A DNA stretch of 35,809 nucleotides. It comes from an uncultured Bacillota bacterium. Its GTDB lineage: Bacteria; Bacillota_I; Bacilli_A; Culicoidibacterales; ZOR0006. Position numbers and translations under genes: made by a program. The DNA is taken from positions 1-35,809 of the forward strand of contig CAMFJD010000018.1 in assembly GCA_945956935.1 (NCBI GenBank). The letters are read 5' to 3'. The notes under the pieces are model-generated. The model made no database searches. It was not told the origin of the DNA and saw only the letters and a program-made list of their open reading frames with translations. Each line of letters opens with the position of its first letter. The first letter of the stretch is position 1. Positions 25,319 through 32,629 of this stretch are shown piece by piece.

Positions 25319-25450
25319 AAAAGAGTGATGAACGCGGTGAAAAAACAACGGATAGATAGTTTTCCATCAGTGTGACTAGAAAATAAGGAAAGATGTACCG
25401 GTAGCTGAAATGCCACTCGTATATCTTTTCGTTTTTTTAAACACTGAAGC
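25316..25450. repeat. structured intergenic repeat family 1, copy A
   Basis: Starts at the dnaJ stop codon and matches 35587-35723. Shared order: AGAGYGATGAAYGCGRTG, TTTTCCATCAGTGTG, CTAGAAAATAAGGAA, then AACACTGAAGC. It can fold as hairpin 1 (GGTG...CATC), a long-range stem CAGTGT (25368-25373) with ACACTG (25441-25446), and hairpin 2 (GAAAGATGTAC 25388-25398 with GTATATCTTTTC 25419-25430) followed by seven T, which may terminate dnaJ transcription. Confidence 0.8.
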
Positions 25451-25470
25451 AAGAACTATGTTTAAAACAT

Positions 25471-25610
25471 GAGTGTCTAGCACTGATTTCGCATATAAAA
25501 GTAATGAAGGCAAAAACGAAAATTAAGAAATAAACAGAGAAATCCATCATAAACCAAAAAAAGCAAGAGGGTTATGGTGGTTTTTATTTGTTTCAAACAT
25601 TGAATAAAAG
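25471..25610. repeat. structured intergenic repeat family 2, copy 2
   Basis: Second copy of the element at 17738-17871, beginning with an AGTG/CACT hairpin. Its arms AAATCCATCATAA and TTATGGTGGTTTT pair, extended by AAATAAA/TTTATTT. It directly follows a family 1 copy. The remainder of 25611-25709 shows nothing I can support. Confidence 0.7.
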
Positions 25611-25709
25611 CAATCAATTGATTTATTTATATAAAATATGCAGAGCTGTACTTCTGTGAGATTCAAGTTTTCGATGCCATTCGTTCACTGAAATTAACTA
25701 TAAATCGTA

Positions 25710-25760
25710 CTTCACTATATTTTTTATACAATGATGAGGATGATAGAAAATATAGTGAAG
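25710..25760. promoter_or_regulatory. 14-bp inverted repeat in front of the acetyltransferase gene
   Basis: CTTCACTATATTTT (25710-25723) and its exact complement (25747-25760) are 23 nt apart. The interval contains TATACAAT, which could be a -10 element, so the arms would bracket the promoter. This is an operator-like arrangement; the regulator is unknown. Confidence 0.5.
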
Positions 25761-25808
25761 ACATAGGAGTATGAATATGATACAATCAGCAAAAGGAGCG
25801 TGGAGGAT

Positions 25809-26258
25809 ATGTTTTTCGATACAACCCATTTAAGAAATAATGACATTTATTTATTGCTGAGGCAAACACAAGAAGGTAATGATGAAAAATTATGGGTTCC
25901 AGCCTATCATTTTGCAATTTGTCGGAATGAAGATAATCAAATTGTTGGCCGATGTGATGTACGTATTGGGCATAACAAAAACACCTATTACGGTGGAAAT
26001 ATTGGGTATGAAGTATTTACAAAATATCGGGGCAATCATTATGCAAGTCAAGCGTGTGTTTTATTATTTGAGTTAGCTAAGCAGCACGACTTAACAGAAG
26101 TTGTTATTACATGTGATGAAACAAATATTGCATCACAGAAAACATGTCAAAACGCTGGGTGTGTGTTTGAAGGAATTGTACCGATACCACAGTGGCATGA
26201 TTTATATCGTCGTGAAAATAATCGTGAAACAACATGTAGGTATATAAAAAAGCTGTAA
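25809..26258 (+). CDS. GNAT-family N-acetyltransferase (149 aa)
   Basis: A single-domain acetyl-CoA-dependent acetyltransferase. The order fits a GNAT fold: FAICRNEDNQIVGRCDVRIG (strands 2-3), GGNIGYEVFTKYRGNHYASQACVLL (strand 4 and the acetyl-CoA pyrophosphate loop R-G-N-H-Y-A, where R-G-x-G/H-x-A is expected), then VVITCDETNIASQKTCQNAGCVFEG. Substrate unknown. The ATG at 25809 has AAGGAG 10 nt upstream. A short ORF from ATG 25771, with its own TAGGAG site, overlaps the start in another frame and may be a leader peptide or chance. The stop codon lies inside the terminator shared with the convergent pirin gene. Confidence 0.85.
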   Translation: MFFDTTHLRNNDIYLLLRQTQEGNDEKLWVPAYHFAICRNEDNQIVGRCDVRIGHNKNTYYGGNIGYEVFTKYRGNHYASQACVLLFELAKQHDLTEVVITCDETNIASQKTCQNAGCVFEGIVPIPQWHDLYRRENNRETTCRYIKKL

Positions 26259-26295
26259 TGGCAAGTGCCCCCACTTTGCCGTTACAGCTTTTTAT
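26249..26295. terminator. bidirectional terminator between the GNAT and pirin genes
   Basis: AAAAAGCTGTAA and TTACAGCTTTTT pair, with GGCAA/TTGCC inside. It overlaps the stop codons of both converging genes. Confidence 0.88.
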
Positions 26296-26993
26296 TGCTT
26301 AGCCATTTCAATTACAAAAATATGACTTTTTGTTTTTGCTTGGAAAGTTATATTTGTACCGATAGCTTCAAGACCATCACCAAATTGTAAATCAACAGTA
26401 TTATTTACAATACTATCACCTTCAATTTGAATGACGTATGCTTGACGATTCGTATGAATATCGAGTGATAAACACATTCCTTCATCTAATAATGTAACAT
26501 ACATATTGACATCTTGATGCATGACAATTGGTGCTTCGTTTTGTAATGGTGAAACAAGATGAAACCATTTGTTAACACGTATATCTCGTGGCATACGGAC
26601 ATCACCATATTGTGGAAGAACATTTTTTTTGTCTGGTAAAACCCAAATTTGCAGTATGCGAGTAATATCCTCACTATAATTATATTCACTATGGTAGATT
26701 CCACTTCCCGCACTCATATACTGAGCTTCACCGGCAAAGATGGTTTCATTGTGGTTCATACTATCACCATGAGTAAGTGCACCATCAACAACGTATGATA
26801 GTATTTCCATATCACGATGAGGGTGAAGATCAAATCCATTACGAGGTTGAATGAAATCATCATTTATTACTCGGAGCACACCAAAATTCATTCGATGTGG
26901 GTTGTAATACTCTGCAAAGGAAAAATGAAAATGGCTATCAAGCCAACCATGATTAACATGTCCATGTGATTGATATGGATATTTTGTTAACAT
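26292..26993 (-). CDS. pirin-family bicupin protein (233 aa)
   Basis: A two-cupin metal-binding protein. Some pirins are quercetin 2,3-dioxygenases, others redox-responsive cofactors; the substrate here is unknown. The N-terminal cupin carries the usual metal ligands: HPHRDMEILSYVVDGALTHGDSMNH supplies two His, and MSAGSGIYHSEYN supplies the third His and the Glu. The C-terminal cupin (about residues 140-230) is shorter on ligands, as is normal. The start has AAGGAGTTGATTTAAATG. It lies 28 nt downstream of the azoreductase gene on the same strand, so they form a two-gene operon. The partnership with a quinone/azo reductase suggests a role in handling aromatic or quinone compounds (inference). 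Confidence 0.9.
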   Translation of the reverse strand: MLTKYPYQSHGHVNHGWLDSHFHFSFAEYYNPHRMNFGVLRVINDDFIQPRNGFDLHPHRDMEILSYVVDGALTHGDSMNHNETIFAGEAQYMSAGSGIYHSEYNYSEDITRILQIWVLPDKKNVLPQYGDVRMPRDIRVNKWFHLVSPLQNEAPIVMHQDVNMYVTLLDEGMCLSLDIHTNRQAYVIQIEGDSIVNNTVDLQFGDGLEAIGTNITFQAKTKSHIFVIEMAKQ

Positions 26994-27021
26994 TTAAATC
27001 AACTCCTTTATGATGGGCTGA

Positions 27022-27618
27022 CTAAAAAGTATCAAGCGGAAGTTTTTGAATTGTTTCGGCTAGAATTGTTGGAACATCACCACCAGCATCGAGACCCTCA
27101 GCAGCGACAGTTGTGTAATCATGAACACCTAAGAATGCAAGTAATGTTTTTAAATAACGATCTCCCATTTCAAAATCAGCAGCGGGGCTGTCAGTGTAAA
27201 ATCCACCGCGAGCAGTAATGTGAAGGGCTTTTTTGTTTTTCAGTAGTCCAACTGGTCCATTCTCTGTATATGTGAAGGTAATACCAGCAATTGTTACATA
27301 ATCAAGGTATGCCTTAACGATTGCAGGCATATGTAAATTCCACAACGGTGTTGCAAAAATATATTTGTCAGCACTAGCAAATTGATCAGCGTATTTTAAG
27401 TGTGTTGTTGATCTTTGATCAACTGTTAAGTCACGTGCGGACACGAGTAAATCTTCTGGACGTAAAAAGTCAATATTTTCTTTATATAAATCCAGTTCAA
27501 TAATTTCATCATTTGGATGTAATACTTTGTATTGTGTTAAAAATGTATCTGCAATGTATTCAGAACGAGATGAATCTTTTGGCTTAATATTCGCATGTAT
27601 ATATAATACTTTTGCCAT
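27022..27618 (-). CDS. azoR: FMN-dependent NADH:azo/quinone oxidoreductase AzoR (198 aa)
   Basis: A flavodoxin-like FMN enzyme that reduces quinones and azo compounds with NADH by two-electron transfer. It begins AKVLYIHANIKPKDSSRSEYI, where SxxS-type residues bind the FMN phosphate. FATPLWNLHMPAIVKAYLDYV and ITARGG are conserved AzoR segments. The ATG at 27618 is chosen over the longer frame to 27672 because AAGGAT lies just upstream and the product then starts like the family. It heads the azoR-pirin operon and is divergent from a HxlR-type regulator gene across about 150 bp. Confidence 0.93.
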   Translation of the reverse strand: MAKVLYIHANIKPKDSSRSEYIADTFLTQYKVLHPNDEIIELDLYKENIDFLRPEDLLVSARDLTVDQRSTTHLKYADQFASADKYIFATPLWNLHMPAIVKAYLDYVTIAGITFTYTENGPVGLLKNKKALHITARGGFYTDSPAADFEMGDRYLKTLLAFLGVHDYTTVAAEGLDAGGDVPTILAETIQKLPLDTF

Positions 27619-27731
27619 ATAAAAAAAATCCTTATTGTTGTATTTTATCAGGTGCCACTTGTCCAGCAACATGATATCTGTTATTATAACCTCACAGTTT
27701 ATATTTACAAGTACGCATAAATAATAAAGTA

Positions 27732-27749
27732 ACTATGTAAAAGTATAGT
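27732..27749. promoter_or_regulatory. candidate operator in the azoR-hxlR divergent region
   Basis: ACTAT and ATAGT flank GTAAAAGT, an imperfect palindrome about 20 nt before the regulator's start. TATAGTAT at its right end could be the -10 element. A related TTTACAAGTAC lies at about 27702-27712. This is a suggestion based on symmetry only. Confidence 0.35.
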
Positions 27750-27769
27750 ATTTGATAGGAGCAAGGAAA

Positions 27770-28129
27770 ATGAACGATTTAGATCATCAATATTTTTGCC
27801 CGTTAGAGGCATTTGCGACTGCAATTGGTGGAAAATGGAAGTTAAGGATTATATGGTATCTTGAAAAAACACCTGTTTTACGTTTCAATGAATTGAAACG
27901 AGAAGTTGGCGATGTAACGGATTTGATGTTGACAAAAAGTTTGAAAGAACTCATTGAAGTTGGAATTGTCAGTCGCCATCAATATAATGAAGTGCCTCCG
28001 CGAGTTGAGTATGCACTAACGCAACAAGGAAAAGAACTCCTAGTTGCATTAGAGCCAGTAGTAGAATGGACAAATGTAAATTTAGGGAATAGAGCAGAAA
28101 GGGCAGCAGGAATGTTGCAAGAAGGATAA
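27770..28129 (+). CDS. HxlR/DUF24-family regulator with an N-terminal cysteine (119 aa)
   Basis: A dimeric winged-helix repressor or activator. The core reads CPLEAFATAIGGKWKLRIIWYL, FNELKREV, LMLTKSLKELIEVGIV and PPRVEYALTQQGKEL, all typical of HxlR proteins. Cys10 sits at the position of the redox-active Cys of B. subtilis YodB, which represses azoreductase genes and responds to quinones and diamide. Divergent position beside azoR makes the same job likely here. The ATG at 27770 has AGGAGCAAGG upstream and is preferred to the ATG at 27752. The stop codon lies only 3 nt before prmA, so prmA is probably translated from the same mRNA. Confidence 0.9.
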   Translation: MNDLDHQYFCPLEAFATAIGGKWKLRIIWYLEKTPVLRFNELKREVGDVTDLMLTKSLKELIEVGIVSRHQYNEVPPRVEYALTQQGKELLVALEPVVEWTNVNLGNRAERAAGMLQEG

Positions 28130-28132
28130 TTT

Positions 28133-29050
28133 ATGAATTACCGCGAATGTTGTTATTATACGAATACAGCAGCAACGGATATTGTTGTTGCATTTATGAA
28201 TGAATATAATTTTGGTGTTATTATTGAAGATAGTAGTGATCTGACACGTGAATTTGAAGACCGATTTGGAGAGATTTATCAATTAAATGCAGCTGATTAT
28301 CCTGAAACAGGTGTGAGAATTAAGTTTTATGTACCAGAGAATGAAGATGGATTAAATAATCTCCGAGAACTTCAAGAGCAAATGGAGCAACTACCATTAG
28401 ATAAAACACCTGATTACTGGGAATATAATGAAGTTGCAGATACTGATTGGGATCAGTATTGGAAAGATGATTATCAACCAATTCAACTCAGTGAACGAGT
28501 TGTTGTTAGTCCAACTTGGATTGAGTATGATGCCAAAAATGAAGAAGTTGTTGTTTTGATTGATCCGAAAATGGCATTTGGAACAGGATCACATGAAACG
28601 ACACAGTTATGTGCACAATTACTTGATGAGTATGTGACGGATGAAGATGTTGTTATTGATGTTGGAACTGGCACTGGTATTTTAGCAATTATAGCGAAAA
28701 AACTCGGTGCACAAACAGTATGTGCGAGCGATTTGGATCAAGTCGCTGTCGATACAGCTATTGAAAACATGAGTATTAATACAGTAAGTATTGAGGTAGT
28801 AAAAGCGGATAAACTGGTTGATATTGCTGTAGAACCGACACTGATTGTGGCAAATATTGTTTATGATGTTATTCGAATGCTCATTCCACAAGTCTATGAG
28901 AAACTAATGTCTGGTGGCCACTTTATTACATCAGGTTTAAATGAACAGCAAGGCGAAACAATTTCAGCGCAGTTAGCAGAAATAGGATTTACAATTGTTG
29001 AACACCGCATTTTAAATGGTTGGGCAGGAATTATTGCAAAAAAAAAATAA
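28133..29050 (+). CDS. prmA: ribosomal protein L11 methyltransferase PrmA (305 aa)
   Basis: Methylates ribosomal protein L11 with S-adenosylmethionine. The N-terminal L11-binding domain (about 1-100) is followed by a class I methyltransferase fold with IDPKMAFGTGSHETTQLC, the SAM motif VIDVGTGTGILAI near 178, and VANIVYDVIRMLIP, where the family has the catalytic N-I/L-x-x motif. Length is normal. In many Bacilli prmA follows dnaJ in the dnaK operon. Here it lies about 2.8 kb away behind hxlR, with four unrelated genes and repeats between. The stop-to-start gap to hxlR is 3 nt, and AAGGAT (28124-28129) is its ribosome site. Confidence 0.95.
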   Translation: MNYRECCYYTNTAATDIVVAFMNEYNFGVIIEDSSDLTREFEDRFGEIYQLNAADYPETGVRIKFYVPENEDGLNNLRELQEQMEQLPLDKTPDYWEYNEVADTDWDQYWKDDYQPIQLSERVVVSPTWIEYDAKNEEVVVLIDPKMAFGTGSHETTQLCAQLLDEYVTDEDVVIDVGTGTGILAIIAKKLGAQTVCASDLDQVAVDTAIENMSINTVSIEVVKADKLVDIAVEPTLIVANIVYDVIRMLIPQVYEKLMSGGHFITSGLNEQQGETISAQLAEIGFTIVEHRILNGWAGIIAKKK

Positions 29051-29052
29051 TT

Positions 29053-29100
29053 AAAAAGGCACAGAAGTCTTTGCATAGCAAATGAATTCAGTGCTTTTTT
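29053..29100. terminator. bidirectional terminator between prmA and the Crp/Fnr gene
   Basis: AAAAAGGCAC (29053-29062) and GTGCTTTTTT (29091-29100) pair with one bulge, and TTTGC/GCAAA forms an inner stem. The T run also encodes the lysine-rich end of the minus-strand regulator. Confidence 0.8.
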
Positions 29101-29777
29101 TTTGTATGTGTTGAAGATGTTTGCTGTAGTTCGCGTGGGAAATTGAGGAGAGTAATTAAGCCGCGATTCAAAGTGACATATCCTTCCTTTTCAAAATATT
29201 TAAGCATACGGCTCACTACTTCTCTAGCGCTTCCAAGGTGTTGAGCAACTTGTTCGTGTGTTAGTGTTAGTGTTAATGAATTGGTATAATTTGCTTGTTG
29301 TTGCAAAAAGAGCGCGAGACGGCGATCAAAGGTTTGAAAAATAATTTGATCAAGCACCCACATTATTTCAGATAAGCGTTGTTGGCTTATGTTCAGGAAA
29401 TGTTGCTGGATAGCAATGTTTTGTTCACTCATTTTTGCAATGACATAAGTTGGAATAATAATGAGCTCAAGTGATGACATTGCTTCAATTGTTGTAACAA
29501 AATTGATATTTTCAAACAGACAGGATACCGATAAAATACAATTATCTGTATCAGTTAGTTGAAATAATGTAATCTCGCGACCAGATTCGGAAGTCATAAA
29601 GACACGTAAAAATCCACGTTTGACGATAATCAGTCCATGACATTCATCGCTATCAAAGTGCAGGCGAGTTTTTTTTGCATAGTAGTGTATTTTAGTTTGC
29701 GAAATAAGGTGTTGTTGCTCTAGTGTAGTGAGTGTATTGAAAAAAGGTAGTTGAGATAAATAGGTATGTACTGACAT
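29088..29777 (-). CDS. Crp/Fnr-family transcription regulator (229 aa)
   Basis: The N-terminal cyclic-nucleotide-binding-like beta barrel (about 10-125) includes GLIIVKRGFLRVFMTSESGREITLFQL. The long dimer helix is NISQQRLSEIMWVLDQIIF, and the C-terminal Crp-type HTH is LTHEQVAQHLGSAREVVSRMLKYFEKEGYV. The Arg and Ser that bind cAMP in E. coli CRP are not evident and there is no N-terminal Fe-S Cys cluster, so the signal is something else. Cys46, Cys80 and Cys86 could be redox- or persulfide-responsive (inference). It is divergent from the persulfide-reductase operon. A perfect 17-bp palindrome lies 18 bp upstream of its start, suggesting autoregulation. Confidence 0.9.
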   Translation of the reverse strand: MSVHTYLSQLPFFNTLTTLEQQHLISQTKIHYYAKKTRLHFDSDECHGLIIVKRGFLRVFMTSESGREITLFQLTDTDNCILSVSCLFENINFVTTIEAMSSLELIIIPTYVIAKMSEQNIAIQQHFLNISQQRLSEIMWVLDQIIFQTFDRRLALFLQQQANYTNSLTLTLTHEQVAQHLGSAREVVSRMLKYFEKEGYVTLNRGLITLLNFPRELQQTSSTHTKKKH

Positions 29778-29794
29778 AGGGAGACTCTCCTGTA

Positions 29795-29811
29795 CTGTCT
29801 AAATTAGACAG
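29795..29811. promoter_or_regulatory. 17-bp palindrome, candidate Crp/Fnr operator 1
   Basis: CTGTCTAAATTAGACAG is a perfect palindrome around its central base. It lies 18 bp upstream of the regulator's start codon on the minus strand. Confidence 0.65.
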
Positions 29812-29918
29812 CTGTTAATTGCTTAAATACATGCTTCAGTATGCATGATAAAAACTGCTTTTATTTTAGTTTAAAGAAAACTCATGATTAAGTCGAATTA
29901 ATCTTCAATTAATCTTAT

Positions 29919-29935
29919 CTGTGACAAAGTTACAG
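29919..29935. promoter_or_regulatory. 17-bp palindrome, candidate Crp/Fnr operator 2
   Basis: CTGTGACAAAGTTACAG has the same length and the same CTGT-N9-ACAG outline as the palindrome at 29795-29811 and resembles general Crp/Fnr boxes. It lies 130 bp upstream of the reductase-rhodanese gene. Confidence 0.65.
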
Positions 29936-30064
29936 AACGTAGAAGTAAAAAAAGATAGGATATGGTTAAGTTTTACTACGCATATGTTATGTGAAAATAT
30001 GGTATATTCAAGAAACAGTAGTAAAAGGCATAGTGGACACAAATAATGAAAGAAGGAATTAAAA

Positions 30065-31756
30065 ATGGAAATCAGACGAAAAATTGTGATTATTGGTGGA
30101 GTAGCTGGCGGAGCCACGGCTGCAGCACGTTTACGACGATTGAATGAAAAAGATGAGATTATTATCTTTGAAAAAGATGAGTATATTTCATTTGCAAATT
30201 GTGGTTTACCATATTACATTGGTGGTGTAATTGAAGAACGAGAAAAACTACTCGTTCAGAGTATTGAAGGAATGAGTAAACGATTTAATTTGGACATCCG
30301 TAATTTTAGTGAAGTCACAGCAATTGATCCAATAGCAAAAAAAGTAACAGTGTTAAATCATCAAACGAAAGAAGTGTATGATGAAACATATAATATTCTT
30401 GTATTATCACCCGGAGCGAAACCAATTTGGCCATCATTACCAGGTATTGATCAAGCACATGTCTTTAAAGTCCGTAATATTCCTGATACAGATGCGATTT
30501 TTGACTTTATTGCAACACAACAACCCAAAACTGCTGTCGTTGTAGGTGGGGGATTCATCGGGATTGAAATGGCTGAAGCACTCGTAGAACGTGGATTACA
30601 AGTGACAATTGTTGATAAAAATAATCAGGTTTTACGTCCATTTGATATGGAAATGGCGGCAATTATCGAAAATGAACTAATAGATCATGGCGTTGTCCAA
30701 CATTTACAAGATGGGGTTGAATCTATTGTTGCAAATCAAGTGATATTGACATCTGGTCAAGTGATTGATGCTCAACTCGTCATTATGGCAATTGGAGTTG
30801 TGCCTGAAACAAAATTGGCTCAAATGGCAAACCTTAAGTTAGGAGTGACGGGTGCAATTGAAGTAAATGAACAACTTCAAACGTCAAATTCATCTATTTA
30901 TGCAATAGGAGATGCTATTGAGGTTAAGCATTATATTAGTGGACAAGCTACGAAAATACCATTGGCTTGGCCAGCAAATCGACAAGGGAGACTCGTTGCA
31001 GACCATATAAATGGTTATAATGTACGGTATAGTGGTACACTCGGAACATCAGTTGTTAAAGCATTTACCTTAACAGCAGCAGTAACAGGACTAAATGAGG
31101 AAGCGTTGAAAGTGCAAAATATCCCGTATAAAGCAATCCATATTCATCGTGCTAATCATGCAAGTTATTATCCAGGTGCGAATATAATTACGTTGAAATT
31201 ATTGTTTCAATCAGAAACAGGTGCTATTCTTGGAGCGCAGGCTGTGGGAGGAGATGGGACTGAAAAACGGATTGATGTCATTTCAACAGCAATAAAAGGA
31301 AAGTTGACTATTTTTGATTTGTCAGATTTAGAATTAGCGTATGCACCACCATTTTCAAGTGCAAAAGATCCTGTGAATATCGCGGGTTATGTTGCAACGA
31401 ATGTTTATGATGGTGAGAACGTAATTCACTGGCATCAAGTTGATAATCTTCTTGCGGATAAAGGGTGTTTTATTGATGTCCGTACACCAAATGAATATAG
31501 TCAAGGAAGCATTTCAACAGCTATTAATGTGCCACTTGATGACTTGCGAGAGTTCGTTCAAACGACAGATGTATGTAAAGAAATGCCAGTGTATATTTTC
31601 TGCCAAGTAGGTTTACGTGGTCATGCAGCAGTGTCTATTTTGAAGGATGCTGGATTTACACAAGTATTTAATCTATCTGGTGGATATAAAACATATAGTA
31701 CTGTTAGTACGAAACAGAAACAAGAGCAAAAGGAGGTGTTTCCATGTATGCTTTAA
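30065..31756 (+). CDS. CoA-disulfide/CoA-persulfide reductase fused to a rhodanese domain (563 aa)
   Basis: An FAD- and NAD(P)H-dependent pyridine-nucleotide-disulfide oxidoreductase. The N-terminal FAD motif is IVIIGGVAGGATAAARLRR. Cys46 in ISFANCGLPYYIGG is the single active-site Cys of CoA-disulfide reductases. The NAD(P)H motif is VVVGGGFIGIEMAEAL, and the second FAD motif is IYAIGDAIEV. After a dimerisation domain, a rhodanese domain (about 460-545) carries Cys513 in the loop CQVGLR. Such fusions (CoADR-RHD, Npsr, CoAPR) reduce CoA disulfide, persulfide or polysulfide and release sulfide. It starts after GAAGGAATT and overlaps the next rhodanese gene by 13 nt, so their translation is coupled. 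Confidence 0.92.
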   Translation: MEIRRKIVIIGGVAGGATAAARLRRLNEKDEIIIFEKDEYISFANCGLPYYIGGVIEEREKLLVQSIEGMSKRFNLDIRNFSEVTAIDPIAKKVTVLNHQTKEVYDETYNILVLSPGAKPIWPSLPGIDQAHVFKVRNIPDTDAIFDFIATQQPKTAVVVGGGFIGIEMAEALVERGLQVTIVDKNNQVLRPFDMEMAAIIENELIDHGVVQHLQDGVESIVANQVILTSGQVIDAQLVIMAIGVVPETKLAQMANLKLGVTGAIEVNEQLQTSNSSIYAIGDAIEVKHYISGQATKIPLAWPANRQGRLVADHINGYNVRYSGTLGTSVVKAFTLTAAVTGLNEEALKVQNIPYKAIHIHRANHASYYPGANIITLKLLFQSETGAILGAQAVGGDGTEKRIDVISTAIKGKLTIFDLSDLELAYAPPFSSAKDPVNIAGYVATNVYDGENVIHWHQVDNLLADKGCFIDVRTPNEYSQGSISTAINVPLDDLREFVQTTDVCKEMPVYIFCQVGLRGHAAVSILKDAGFTQVFNLSGGYKTYSTVSTKQKQEQKEVFPCML

Positions 31757-32124
31757 TTGGTGTAACAGTAGTTTTATTATTTATTTTTCTATTTGTACAA
31801 CGAAATATTCAAAATGTTCCACAAATGACTTGGGAGGAATTAGTACAACAGCAAAAAACGCAACAATTTCAATATATTGATGTCCGTACACCAGAAGAGT
31901 TTGAAAAAAAACATGTTTTACATTTCCAAAATATACCGCAATCACAGTTAATGTCACAAGTGAATCAATTAGATAAAAATTTACCAATTATTATTATGTG
32001 TGCAAGTGGGATGAGATCAGCACAAGCAGTAAGAATTTTCATAAAACATGAGTTTCATGCTTTCAATCTTCAAGGGGGGATTCAATCAATACCAATAGAA
32101 AATATCATAATAAAGAAAATATAG
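31744..32124 (+). CDS. membrane-anchored rhodanese-like sulfurtransferase (126 aa)
   Basis: Residues 2-18 form one hydrophobic helix (YALIGVTVVLLFIFLFV), followed by a rhodanese domain (about 28-120). The active loop is C86-A-S-G-M-R, and IDVRTPEEF and FNLQGGI are conserved rhodanese segments. It would carry sulfane sulfur as a Cys persulfide near the membrane. Which side the domain faces is uncertain; the Arg after the helix favours the cytoplasm. The AAAGGAGGTG ribosome site lies inside the preceding gene, and the coding regions overlap by 13 nt. It is probably a sulfur relay partner of the reductase fusion (inference). Confidence 0.88.
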   Translation: MYALIGVTVVLLFIFLFVQRNIQNVPQMTWEELVQQQKTQQFQYIDVRTPEEFEKKHVLHFQNIPQSQLMSQVNQLDKNLPIIIMCASGMRSAQAVRIFIKHEFHAFNLQGGIQSIPIENIIIKKI

Positions 32125-32171
32125 TCTACAGTTAAAAATATAAATTTCAAGAGAATAAAAGGAATGATAAG

Positions 32172-32465
32172 ATGACAGAAATAACTGTGCAAGCACTGCA
32201 AAAAATGATTGGAATAATAGAATTAATAGATGTTCGTGAATCAAATGAGTTTCACTGTGGACATATTCCGACTGCAAAAAATATACCAGTAGGCATAGCC
32301 ATCCAGCAAGCTGATGTGCTATTTTCGAAAGAAGAAACGTATTATATTGTGTGTCAGTCTGGCGGAAGAAGTGCACTAGTTGTAGAGCAATTGTTGTTAC
32401 AGGGGTATGATGCGGTGAACGTGCAAGGTGGAACATTTGCTTGGCCAGAAATGCTTGAATATTAA
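32172..32465 (+). CDS. single-domain cytoplasmic rhodanese (97 aa)
   Basis: A compact rhodanese without a membrane segment. It shows LIDVRESNEFHCGHIPTAKNIPVG and the active loop C61-Q-S-G-G-R, followed by VNVQGGTFAWPEM. It resembles GlpE/PspE-size proteins that move sulfane sulfur between thiols. It is the third rhodanese domain in the cluster; the three active loops (CQVGLR, CASGMR, CQSGGR) differ, which may mean different acceptors. It starts 47 nt after the previous gene and is followed by a terminator, so it ends the reductase operon. Confidence 0.9.
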   Translation: MTEITVQALQKMIGIIELIDVRESNEFHCGHIPTAKNIPVGIAIQQADVLFSKEETYYIVCQSGGRSALVVEQLLLQGYDAVNVQGGTFAWPEMLEY

Positions 32466-32481
32466 ATTATCCATATGGAAT

Positions 32482-32512
32482 AAGCAACAGATAATGTTGC
32501 TTTATTTGTTTT
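32482..32512 (+). terminator. intrinsic terminator after the rhodanese operon
   Basis: AAGCAAC (32482-32488) pairs with GTTGCTT (32496-32502), followed by a T-rich tail (TATTTGTTTT). Confidence 0.7.
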
Positions 32513-32535
32513 AAACAAATAAATATGTAAAATGT

Positions 32536-32565
32536 TTGACACATAGATGGATGTTGATATATAAT
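32536..32565 (+). promoter_or_regulatory. strong sigma-A promoter of the cystine importer unit
   Basis: A perfect TTGACA (32536-32541) and a perfect TATAAT (32560-32565) are separated by 18 nt. About 180 nt of leader follow before the importer gene. Confidence 0.85.
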
Positions 32566-32629
32566 GGCAGTGCTTGGAAGTGCTTAGTACGATATATGCT
32601 AGTGAATTTTGAAAAAAAGGGGAAAAGCA

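Noticed and set aside
25316-25450. T-box riboswitch as an explanation for repeat family 1
   Set aside because: There is no AGGGTGGNACCGCG antiterminator sequence, the element follows stop codons, and it occurs in tandem without an adjacent aminoacyl-tRNA gene in view.
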